Source: Thiolinea disciformis DSM 14473
GTDB taxonomy: Bacteria > Pseudomonadota > Gammaproteobacteria > Thiotrichales > Thiotrichaceae
Assembly: GCF_000371925.1 (NCBI RefSeq)
Contig: NZ_AQVE01000005.1
Location: 154,165-218,164, forward strand
Direction: 5' to 3'
DNA length: 64,000 bases
Shown here: positions 57,717-64,000 of the stretch, piece after piece
Position numbering within the stretch: position 1 is the first letter of the stretch
How the letters are laid out: each line of letters begins with the position of its first letter
Translations under genes and position numbers: made by a program
Notes under the pieces: generated by a model
Databases searched by the model: none
What the model saw: only the letters and a program-made list of their open reading frames with translations
What the model was told of the DNA's origin: nothing

Positions 57717-59099
57717 ATGTTGAATATTTATAATAGCCTCACCAACCGTAAAGAAGTCTTTATCCCGATTGAGCCCCATAAAATTCGTATGTATGTGTGC
57801 GGCATGACGGTATATGACTATTGTCATTTGGGACACGCGCGCGTGATGGTGGTATTCGACATGGTGTACCGCTACCTACAAGCCGCTGGCTATCAAGTCA
57901 CTTATGTGCGTAATATTACGGACATTGACGATAAAATTATCAAGCGGGCGAATGAAAATGGGGAACCCTTTCAAGCCCTCACGTCACGCTTTATTGATGC
58001 TATGCACGAAGATGAGCGCGCACTGAAAATTCTGCCACCCACGCATGAACCGCGAGCCACACAAAGTATTGCAGGCATGATTCAAATCATCGAAACCCTG
58101 ATTGAAAAAGGTTTTGCATATGTGGGACGCAATCAGGATGTGTATTACGATGTGTCGCAATTCGAAGGGTATGGCAAATTATCGGGGCGAAAACTAGAAG
58201 ATCTGCGTGCGGGCGAACGCATTGCGATTGATGAAGTGAAGGATGATCCCTTGGATTTCGTGTTATGGAAAGCGGCTAAGGCTGGCGAGCCTGCTTGGGA
58301 TTCTCCTTGGGGCAACGGTCGCCCTGGCTGGCATATTGAATGCTCAGCCATGTCGATGGAGTTGCTGGGGCATCATTTTGATATTCACGGGGGTGGGCAT
58401 GACTTACAGTTCCCACATCATGAAAATGAGATTGCTCAAAGCGAAGCCTGCCACGGACATACTTATGTCAATGTATGGATGCACAACGGTTTTATCCGGA
58501 TCAATGATGAAAAGATGTCTAAGTCCTTAAATAATTTCTTCACGATTCGCGATGTGTTGCAAAGCTACAAAGCAGAAGAAATTCGCTATTTCATGCTGAA
58601 TAGCCATTATCGTAGCCCACTGAATTATAGCAATGAGTCCTTGGACAATGCCCGTGCCGCCTTGACACGTTTGTATACAGCCTTGCGCGATTTGCCAGTC
58701 GGTACAGTATTAGCACGCAGTGACTATGAACAGCGTTTCCGCGCTGCCATGGACGATGATTTTAATACCTCAGAAGCCATCTCAGTATTATTTGAATTAG
58801 CACGTGAGATTAATCGTGTACGCCAAGAAGACCTAAGCCAAGCTGCAAATTTAGGGGCAACCTTAAAGTATCTGGCTGGTATTTTAGGCTTGCTGGATGA
58901 AGAGGCAGAAGCTTGGTTGCGGGGTGGAAGCCAAACCACTGGCTTGTCAGATGCTACGATTGATAACTTGATTAGACAAAGGCTGGAAGCACGCACCAAC
59001 AAAAACTGGGCTGAATCAGATCGCATTCGGGATGAATTAAAGGCTCAGGGCGTTATTTTGGAAGATAAGGCAGGTCACACGACATGGCGACGGGCATGA
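57717..59099 (+). CDS. cysS: Cysteine-tRNA ligase
   Basis: A 460-residue class-I aminoacyl-tRNA synthetase. The N-terminal [15 protein letters not shown] carries the first zinc Cys and the HIGH-type motif (HLGH). Other zinc ligands lie in WHIECSAM and [14 protein letters not shown], and the KMSKS loop is [11 protein letters not shown]. Full length with the DALR and C-terminal anticodon-binding parts. It overlaps the thioesterase gene. Confidence 0.97.
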   Translation: MLNIYNSLTNRKEVFIPIEPHKIRMYVCGMTVYDYCHLGHARVMVVFDMVYRYLQAAGYQVTYVRNITDIDDKIIKRANENGEPFQALTSRFIDAMHEDERALKILPPTHEPRATQSIAGMIQIIETLIEKGFAYVGRNQDVYYDVSQFEGYGKLSGRKLEDLRAGERIAIDEVKDDPLDFVLWKAAKAGEPAWDSPWGNGRPGWHIECSAMSMELLGHHFDIHGGGHDLQFPHHENEIAQSEACHGHTYVNVWMHNGFIRINDEKMSKSLNNFFTIRDVLQSYKAEEIRYFMLNSHYRSPLNYSNESLDNARAALTRLYTALRDLPVGTVLARSDYEQRFRAAMDDDFNTSEAISVLFELAREINRVRQEDLSQAANLGATLKYLAGILGLLDEEAEAWLRGGSQTTGLSDATIDNLIRQRLEARTNKNWAESDRIRDELKAQGVILEDKAGHTTWRRA

Positions 59100-59485
59100 A
59101 TAGCGATACTACTAAACCACATGGGCATTTATTGTTAAGAACCTTAGCGATGCCCGGTGATACCAATCCCAATGGGGATATTTTCGGTGGTTGGATTTTA
59201 TCGCAAATGGACATTGCCGGCGGCATTTTAGCAAAAGAATTGGCTAAAGGCCGCGTGGTGACCATTGGTATTAATGCTATGAAATTTATGCATCCTGTGC
59301 ATGTGGGAGACACAGTGGGTTGCTATGGCAAACTACTTCATACGGGTACTACCTCTATTACCCTACACCTACAAGTCTGGGTAAAAACCTCTCAAGGCGA
59401 GCATTATCAAGTAACTGAAGCCGACTTCACCTATGTCGCTATTGATGCGGACGGCAAAAAGCGCCCTTTAGCCTCCAATCCATAA
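59084..59485 (+). CDS. YciA-type acyl-CoA thioesterase
   Basis: A 133-residue hotdog-fold thioesterase. The diagnostic block is [20 protein letters not shown], followed by [20 protein letters not shown] and [20 protein letters not shown]. It hydrolyses acyl-CoA esters in the cytoplasm. The ATG at 59084 lies inside cysS; the ATG at 59096 overlaps the cysS stop (ATGA) and is an equally good start. Confidence 0.92.
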   Translation: MATGMNSDTTKPHGHLLLRTLAMPGDTNPNGDIFGGWILSQMDIAGGILAKELAKGRVVTIGINAMKFMHPVHVGDTVGCYGKLLHTGTTSITLHLQVWVKTSQGEHYQVTEADFTYVAIDADGKKRPLASNP

Positions 59486-59579
59486 CTCTTTGAAATTATG
59501 TTATTCTTTGCTCAGTTTCTAGCAAGGTCGTGTGTTTAATACTAAACCTGCTTGCAAAAGTAACGCTGACATCAAGAGA

Positions 59580-59641
59580 CCGGGCAGAGTGAATGACTCC
59601 TCCTAGCATCAAGACGCCGTCTCCTCGTCTTCTCTGCCCGG
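59580..59641. repeat. GC-rich nested inverted repeat
   Basis: CCGGGCAGAG (59580-59589) pairs perfectly with CTCTGCCCGG (59632-59641). An inner stem AAGACG/CGTCTT (59611-59616, 59626-59631) stacks on it and leaves a 21-base bulge that contains CTCCTCC. A smaller hairpin precedes (GCAAG 59522-59526 with CTTGC 59551-59555, inner GTTTA/TAAAC). It lacks a T-run, so it is not a standard terminator. A small RNA or leader structure is possible. Confidence 0.55.
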
Positions 59642-59758
59642 CCACTCTTTAATCTTTACGCCAAAGAAGCTTCATCGCCTTAGACCTACCATTAATAACC
59701 CACGACTTTGCTCAACATCTTTTGTTAGCGCTAAGCTTCAACCCTGAGATAGTAAATT

Positions 59759-59788
59759 TTGACCTCTCAATAAACTTTAATGTAATGC
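59759..59788 (+). promoter_or_regulatory. Candidate sigma-70 promoter of the graspetide operon
   Basis: TTGACC (59759-59764) and TGTAAT (59781-59786) are separated by 16 bases, about 160 bp before the precursor start. Confidence 0.3.
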
Positions 59789-59947
59789 GCTCAAAGTTTT
59801 CTTGAATTTAGCTAGGGTCACCATCCAAAAATAATTATCGAACACAATACAACGCAAATACTCATCGTGACTTATATCAAACTCTAGAAAGCTCAAGTGC
59901 CTGTACTTAGAGACGCTTGGTAAAATCACTTAGAGGAATAAAACATT

Positions 59948-60364
59948 ATGAGCGGGATTTTTAATTACGAAATTCCACGTACCCGTGGTTATGCACCTAA
60001 CCATCGCGACCTAGCTGATAGACCACGCCATCGCCCAATCGACGACCATCGTTATGGCTGCAACGACTTTTTCTGCGGGCCATTTGGCGGCGCTCATCGC
60101 TACCTGCCACCTATGTATAAAGATTGGCTACGCTGCATTCGCAATGGTGATTGTGAGCCGCGTGTGACGACTCAAGCTCTTGGCGAAGAGGATGGTGGGC
60201 TTCCTCCAAGACCACCTATGGCAACCACTTTTGCGGTTGGTGAAGAGGATGGAGGATTTCATCCAACCCCGATTTGGTCTACTCGCGCTCACGGTGAGGA
60301 AGAGAGCAGTAGTCTACCACCTTCGCGCCATATAGGAACTCTAGCTGCTTTTGGCGAAAATTAG
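59948..60364 (+). CDS. Graspetide (omega-ester RiPP) precursor peptide, multi-core
   Basis: A 138-residue peptide with a long leader (residues 1-73) and a repeated core. Core modules: VTTQALGEEDGG (73-84), ATTFAVGEEDGG (92-103), STRAHGEEESSS (111-122) and a degenerate GTLAAFGEN (130-138). Three fit [TS]TxAxGEE, i.e. the TTxxxxEE pattern of plesiocin-type graspetides. There, ATP-grasp enzymes join Thr hydroxyls to Glu carboxylates as esters. Pro-rich spacers (LPPRPPM, FHPTPIW, LPPSRHI) separate the modules. The leader has four Cys (38, 43, 63, 69) and a likely recognition helix LPPMYKDWLRCI. TTAGAGGAA precedes the ATG. The ligase gene follows at 60590. Assignment as a precursor is inference from motif plus neighbour. 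Confidence 0.88.
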   Translation: MSGIFNYEIPRTRGYAPNHRDLADRPRHRPIDDHRYGCNDFFCGPFGGAHRYLPPMYKDWLRCIRNGDCEPRVTTQALGEEDGGLPPRPPMATTFAVGEEDGGFHPTPIWSTRAHGEEESSSLPPSRHIGTLAAFGEN

Positions 60365-60386
60365 GCTTGCCCCTAACTCATGATAA

Positions 60387-60421
60387 GCTTATCCCGTGCT
60401 TAGATAAAACGCGGGATAAGC
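60387..60421 (+). terminator. Stem-loop between precursor and ligase
   Basis: GCTTATCCCG (60387-60396) and CGGGATAAGC (60412-60421) form a perfect 10-bp stem with a 15-base loop, 22 bp after the precursor stop. There is no T-run. It may protect or attenuate the message so that more precursor than enzyme is made. Confidence 0.65.
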
Positions 60422-60589
60422 AATTAGCCGTAAACTTGTCATACGGATTTTTGAGACAGCTATCTATTGTTTTTTGAAACAAACCTTCAACCGAGGTCTT
60501 AACTTCCCCTTAGTAAGATTTTTGTTCAGTCTAGCCTTAGCATTACTTTGCTTTAATAGAGCCTTCATCCATTACCTGACACCTTGTTT

Positions 60590-61576
60590 ATGACTGAGCC
60601 ACTCATTTTAGTAGTTGGTTATGCCAACCAACCACAAACTGCACATCAAATTAATATGTTGTTGGCTCGTGGCGCACGCGTGGTCAATCTTGACCCTTAT
60701 GGTCGGAATGGTGAGTATGCCCCTTTAGTTTGGAGCGATGATTATATTACATGGGCTGACTACCCCATTCCTGCTAACCACGTGCAGGGTGTCATACTCA
60801 GTGCTAATGCTCCTGAATTTCCAACCGAAGAGGCTTTTTATAAGCACCCCCATGGCAGCATTAATTGGGAAGAATGGTATCAACAGTTTGGTTTACAACG
60901 CGACCGCTCCGATACGCTATTAGGCTTATTACTTCATCTGGAGCAACATGGCGTGAAAATGCTAAATGCACCGAGCAAAAGTATTATTTCGCGCCGCAAA
61001 GCCTTCCAAATTCAGGCGATGCGAAGAGCTGGTTGTACCCTGCCCGCTACCCTAATCACCAATGATGCAAAAGCTGCACGTGCCTTTATTAACAATTACC
61101 CCGAATGTATCGCCAAACCAGCGGCGGGAGGCTCGTTAACCGTCTCAGCCAATCACCTATTAGAACAAGGTATTCTCGAGCGCCTACATGCCGCCCCTGC
61201 CATCTTTCAAGAACGCATCATCGGTAAAGACGTACGCGTGACCATTGTGAATGGCGAAATTGTCTCTAGCGTCATCATCAATGTACCGGAAGGCTTGCTC
61301 GACTTCCGTAATGCCCCCGGCTACCAAGAGGGGTTGACACAATATGTTGAACAACCTTTACCCGAGGCAGTCGCCGAACAATGCCGCAATGCTGTAAAAG
61401 CACTCGGCCTTACCTTCTCCGGCATTGATCTACGCCTAACATCTGAAGGTAAGTACGTTATGCTGGAGTGCAACTCAAGCCCTATCTATCTGGATGTCGA
61501 ATATAAAACTAAACACTCCATCACAAAAAAAATCTGTGATTATTTTTTAGCGATCCCTGCCAGCGAAATCGGATAG
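60590..61576 (+). CDS. ATP-grasp peptide ligase, probable graspetide maturase
   Basis: A 328-residue ATP-grasp enzyme of the RimK/MdnB-C type. The N-terminal pre-grasp domain starts LILVVGYANQPQTAHQINML. ATP-binding Lys are likely K137 (RRKAFQ) and K176 (CIAKPAAGG), with the hinge Glu in FQERIIG. The KDVRV motif (213-217) matches the DxR element by which graspetide ligases hold the core peptide. GIDLRL (278-283) and LECNSSPIYLDVE (292-304) provide the magnesium ligands, including E293 and N295. Expected to form Thr/Ser-Glu esters (or Lys amides) in the precursor 225 bp upstream. The start is the ATG at 60590; no clear ribosome-binding site is seen. No transporter or protease follows. Confidence 0.88.
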   Translation: MTEPLILVVGYANQPQTAHQINMLLARGARVVNLDPYGRNGEYAPLVWSDDYITWADYPIPANHVQGVILSANAPEFPTEEAFYKHPHGSINWEEWYQQFGLQRDRSDTLLGLLLHLEQHGVKMLNAPSKSIISRRKAFQIQAMRRAGCTLPATLITNDAKAARAFINNYPECIAKPAAGGSLTVSANHLLEQGILERLHAAPAIFQERIIGKDVRVTIVNGEIVSSVIINVPEGLLDFRNAPGYQEGLTQYVEQPLPEAVAEQCRNAVKALGLTFSGIDLRLTSEGKYVMLECNSSPIYLDVEYKTKHSITKKICDYFLAIPASEIG

Positions 61577-61640
61577 CCTAAGAAGCGAAATGTAACTAAC
61601 GTGAGTTTTGCATAAGAGTCACACACAAAGCATGTGTAAT

Positions 61641-61970
61641 TCAGTAGCCCATTGTAGGAAATGGCTTTTTAGGTTGCCAGGTATAAGCAATGAGCGCACA
61701 GAGGAGATTGAACATAAAGTTAGCGACACTGCGATGCCGCGTGTGTTCTAGCTGTGAAATATTGTTGAGCTGATCATTGACGGTTTCAATTAAGGCGCGT
61801 TTACGCAGGAGGATTTTATCCTCTACGGGCATCAGTTGGTTTTTCATATTACGTTTTACACGAGTAATGAGCTGTAAGACTTGTTCAATCAAGGTTTCAA
61901 AGAGTTTTTTAGACAAATAGCCTTTGTCGCCAAACAGCTTGCCGGTCAGCCCCTGAGTGAGTTTAGGAAC
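61641..61970 (-). pseudogene. IS982-family transposase, 3' fragment
   Basis: The minus strand encodes the C-terminal ~110 residues of an IS982-type transposase. It reads VPKLTQGLTGKLFGDKGYLS, then RVKRNMKNQLMPVEDKILL, and RKRALIETVNDQLNNISQLE with HTRHRSVANFMFNLL. The N-terminal part is missing: the frame is cut at 61970, where an IS3-family element begins. No ribosome-binding start exists. It is a dead remnant. Confidence 0.88.
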
Positions 61971-62048
61971 TGTTCTGGTCTACTAGAACCGGACACTTTG
62001 TTAAGAGGTGTTTTACGATCAGTAATGATGCCATCTAGGAAATTTCAG

Positions 62049-62331
62049 ATGAAACAGAAACATCAATACGATACAGTTTTTAAGAAAGCGGCGGTGTTGT
62101 TAGTCATGGAGCAAGGGTATGGCATATGGCATGACGCAAGCCGCCGAAGCGGTGGGCACGAGTGTGAAGAATCGGCAACGTTGGAAGCAGCAGTATACAC
62201 AGACTGGTAGTGTGAATGAGGTATTAAAGACGGAGGAGCGTACGGAACGCTTACGCCGTGAAGTAAAACAACTTCAGTGGGAGAAAGACATTCTAAAAAA
62301 GGCGAGCGCCTTCTTGGCGCGAGACATGTAG
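62049..62331 (+). pseudogene. IS3-family OrfA, broken by a 7-bp tandem duplication
   Basis: The ATG at 62049 starts MKQKHQYDTVFKKAAVLLVM, then the frame is lost at 62118-62131, where TATGGCA is repeated in tandem. Removing one copy restores a 91-residue OrfA with an HTH (GYGMTQAAEAVGTSVKNRQR) and a leucine-zipper-like end. The slippery A-AAA-AAG at 62295-62301 followed by hairpin GCGCC/GGCGC (62306-62320) is the usual -1 frameshift signal to make OrfAB. Confidence 0.82.
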
Positions 62332-63209
62332 TAAAGTATCGTTTTATTAAACGGTTATCGAAGCCTTATCCGACCCACTTAGCCTGTCGGGTGATGGGTG
62401 TTAGCCGTAGTGCCTATTATGCCTGGCGGACATCGTTAGCACAGTCGAAGCCGTTAAACTCCACCGTCTGGCGTTTACGTCTTCGGTTGAAGACCTTATT
62501 TGACGAGAGTCGGGACAGTTTGGGTTCTCGTGGTTTAGTAAAACCCTTGCGCCAAGAAGGCTTTACGGTGGGACGCTATCGGGTTCGTACCCTGATGAAA
62601 ATCTTGAATCTGACGGTTCAGCAACGACGGGCAGACAAAGCGACCACCGTGCGTGATCCGTCACACGGCGTCGTCGATAATCACCTGCATCGGGTATTTA
62701 ATCCCCACCGTATCAATCAGGCGTGGGCGGGGGACATCACCTATCTGCGTACCTGTGAAGGCTGGCACTACCTGGCTATCGTGATGGATTTACATTCCCG
62801 ACGCCTCATTGGCTGGGCATTGTCGGTGCATATCACCACCGATTTAGTGTTACAAGCGTTGCACCACGCCTTAGTATTACGACAACCCAACCATTCGTCA
62901 GGGCTGATGTTTCATTCGGATCGGGGATCACAATACACCAGCCAGCGATTTCAGCAAACACGCGCGTTACACGGGATTCAACCATCCATAAGTGGCAAAG
63001 GCGCTTGTTATCATAATGCCGTGGTCGAACGTTTCTTCGACAGCCTGAAACACGAGTGGTTAAAAAATATAACTTACCCCACACGTTCAGCAATGACTCA
63101 GGATGTACAAGCCTATATTTGCTACTATAACCACCAACGATTACATACCGCCAATGGCGATTTATCGCCAGTGGCTTTTGAACAAATGACTCTTAAACAG
63201 GTGTCCTAA
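62277..63209 (+). CDS. IS3-family transposase OrfB
   Basis: An integrase-fold transposase with an intact DDE triad: first Asp in QAWAGDITYLRTCEGW, second in MFHSDRGSQYTSQRF, Glu in YHNAVVERFFDSLKHEW. The N-terminal HTH_21-like part includes VMGVSRSAYYAW. It is open to 63209, but normally translated as an OrfAB fusion; since orfA is frameshifted, a functional fusion is unlikely. The annotated start is the frame boundary and not a proven initiation codon. Confidence 0.88.
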   Translation: MGERHSKKGERLLGARHVVKYRFIKRLSKPYPTHLACRVMGVSRSAYYAWRTSLAQSKPLNSTVWRLRLRLKTLFDESRDSLGSRGLVKPLRQEGFTVGRYRVRTLMKILNLTVQQRRADKATTVRDPSHGVVDNHLHRVFNPHRINQAWAGDITYLRTCEGWHYLAIVMDLHSRRLIGWALSVHITTDLVLQALHHALVLRQPNHSSGLMFHSDRGSQYTSQRFQQTRALHGIQPSISGKGACYHNAVVERFFDSLKHEWLKNITYPTRSAMTQDVQAYICYYNHQRLHTANGDLSPVAFEQMTLKQVS

Positions 63210-63226
63210 ATCACTTGACCAGAACA

Positions 63227-63390
63227 AACGCTTTGCCACCCGTGAACACATTAAGCAAACTGTGTTTGAATATATTGAAATAGGCTACAACCGTAACCGC
63301 CTGCACAGTCCACTTGGCTATCTTAGTCCCGTGGACTTTGAGGCTAAAGCTCTCGCATCTTGAGGTGTCCGAGATTATCTGGCCAGATCA
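63227..63390 (+). pseudogene. Second IS3-family orfB, 3' remnant
   Basis: The plus strand encodes RFATREHIKQTVFEYIEIGY, then NRNRLHSPLGYLSPVDFEAK and a TGA at 63361-63363, the typical OrfB C-terminus of a different IS3 element. It is followed by that element's end GGTGTCC...CTGGCCAGATCA (63364-63390). The rest of the element is gone. Confidence 0.85.
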
Positions 63391-63586
63391 AACCATTTCA
63401 GAGTGTTCTGGATGTCTTATTCAAAGAAGACGATGCCCGTGTCCGAGCGGGATATGGCGCTAATAACATGACCATCGTGCGGCATGTCATCACCAACCTA
63501 CTACGGCAAGTATCTGGCAAGACCCGTTTAAAGTCAGACGCAAACAGGCCACTTGGTCGATTGATTTCTTGGAGCAGGTCTTGTGA
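63391..63586 (+). pseudogene. ISAs1-family transposase, frameshifted 3' fragment
   Basis: The frame FQSVLDVLFKEDDARVRAGY continues to MTIVRHVITNLLRQ, the C-terminus of ISAs1-type transposases. An apparent 11-bp insertion (63510-63520, flanked by GGCAA repeats) then shifts the frame. The true end DPFKVRRKQATWSIDFLEQ with stop at 63584-63586 is found in another frame. A CCCTGCCCTGCCCTG stretch at 63614-63629 may be the ISAs1 end with repeats. Confidence 0.8.
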
Positions 63587-63727
63587 AATCAGACGTGATT
63601 TTTTCAAGCGATTGCCCTGCCCTGCCCTGTATAAAGTTGTACTTCCAAATTTTTACAAAAAATGGCATCATAACATGTGAAAAGTTCATATAATGTTAAA
63701 AGTAATAAGTTAGCTTAATTTTTTGGG

Positions 63728-64000
63728 TCATGATTTAAAGGAGTTGAAGAAGCGTCTTTCGATACAGGTTCCAATGACTTTGTCATGAATCTCGATAGAC
63801 TTAGAAAAACAGATCGTCTTGCGTGCTAGACGTTTAATCCAAATCCTCAAATTCAGGTTTTGCCGTTCAATGCTTTGTGTGTAGCGCTTAGTGATTAAAT
63901 GCTTATCTTCAGGCAATAAACGCTCATAAGCGCCCCAATCATCCGTGCAATACAATGCCAGTTTGAAAGGTGTCAACCGTTCCAAGAGTTGCTTCAAGGT
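63728..64000 (-). CDS. IS1-family transposase (InsB-like), C-terminal part, runs off the right edge
   Basis: The visible 90 residues match the end of IS1 InsB: APFKLALYCTDD-type strand (here LTPFKLALYCTDDWGAYERL), then ITKRYTQSIERQNLNLR and the end FSKSIEIHDKVIGTCIERRF. The catalytic N-terminal part lies outside the window, so integrity cannot be judged. Confidence 0.88.
   Translation of the reverse strand, partial: TLKQLLERLTPFKLALYCTDDWGAYERLLPEDKHLITKRYTQSIERQNLNLRIWIKRLARKTICFSKSIEIHDKVIGTCIERRFFNSFKS

Larger units (their letters stand above)
59486..59947. other. Long intergenic region upstream of the graspetide precursor
   Basis: 462 bp without an ORF of note. It contains two structured stretches (59522-59555 and 59580-59641), then AT-rich sequence with a candidate promoter (TTGACC at 59759, TGTAAT at 59781). 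It ends with TTAGAGGAA before the precursor ATG. Confidence 0.6.
61971..63226 (+). mobile_element. IS3-family insertion sequence with intact ends
   Basis: Imperfect terminal inverted repeats start TGTTCTGGTC at 61971 and end GACCAGAACA at 63226, with a second conserved block (GGACAC) inside each. The flanking triplet AAC is present on both sides (61968-61970 and 63227-63229), consistent with a 3-bp target duplication. It contains orfA (broken) and orfB (intact) with a programmed frameshift site. Confidence 0.88.

Noticed and set aside
59580..59641. Reading the GC-rich inverted repeat as a plain intrinsic terminator of cysS-yciA
   Set aside because: There is no T-run after either arm and the 21-base bulge is atypical, so it is listed as a structure of unknown role.
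63227..63390. Part of the intact IS3 element
   Set aside because: It lies beyond the terminal repeat and the AAC duplication at 63226-63229, and has its own different end sequence, so it is a separate IS3 remnant.

Overview
The window looks like the chromosome of a gammaproteobacterium with moderate GC content. Gene content points to Thiotrichales (Thiothrix-like sulfur oxidisers). The main clues are a secreted sulfur-globule-type protein (41892-42653), a full Entner-Doudoroff operon, a PhoB-type pst operon, a CbbY-type phosphatase and gammaproteobacterial versions of tgt, lon, tex and cysS. The taxonomic placement is inference; no rRNA or tRNA gene was found.

Layout. 1-5.8 kb: 5' part of lon with an hsp20 gene in front of it, a small zinc-ribbon ORF, tex, and a CysZ-like membrane protein. 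5.9-11 kb: a FadL-type outer-membrane protein, a DUF2975/HTH pair, two lipoproteins and a J-domain-like protein. 11-23 kb: tgt, then a glycerol module: glpR divergent from glpD-glpS-glpT-glpP-glpQ-glpU-glpV-glpK, with a cbbY-like phosphatase converging on glpK. 23-30.3 kb: a CNNM/CorC-type protein and the pstS-pstC-pstA-pstB-phoU operon under a clear Pho box. 30.5-41.6 kb: an MFS transporter and LacI regulator (divergent), then the operon fructokinase-zwf-pgl-edd-pgi-eda-pyk, which takes fructose to pyruvate by the Entner-Doudoroff route. 41.9-54.9 kb: sulfur-globule-like protein, pyrD, a helix-hairpin-helix protein with a histone-like Lys-rich tail, ETF-ubiquinone oxidoreductase, birA, rhomboid, DUF1415, a Pat-type acetyltransferase divergent from a histone-deacetylase-family gene, a GntR regulator, a PfkB kinase and a HugZ-like protein.

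55-61.6 kb is the accessory part. Two neighbouring genes (55150, 55784) encode short Trp/Pro/Asn-rich repeat proteins without signal peptides, behind near-identical leaders. After a lipase-like lipoprotein, OsmC, cysS and a YciA thioesterase comes the most interesting locus: a 138-residue peptide (59948-60364) with three TTxxxxEE-type modules plus a degenerate fourth, followed by an ATP-grasp ligase (60590-61576). This is the architecture of a graspetide (omega-ester-linked RiPP) of the plesiocin/microviridin superfamily.

61.6-64 kb is a nest of insertion-sequence remains: an IS982 fragment, an IS3-family element with intact ends but a broken orfA, a second IS3 fragment, an ISAs1 fragment and the end of an IS1-type transposase.
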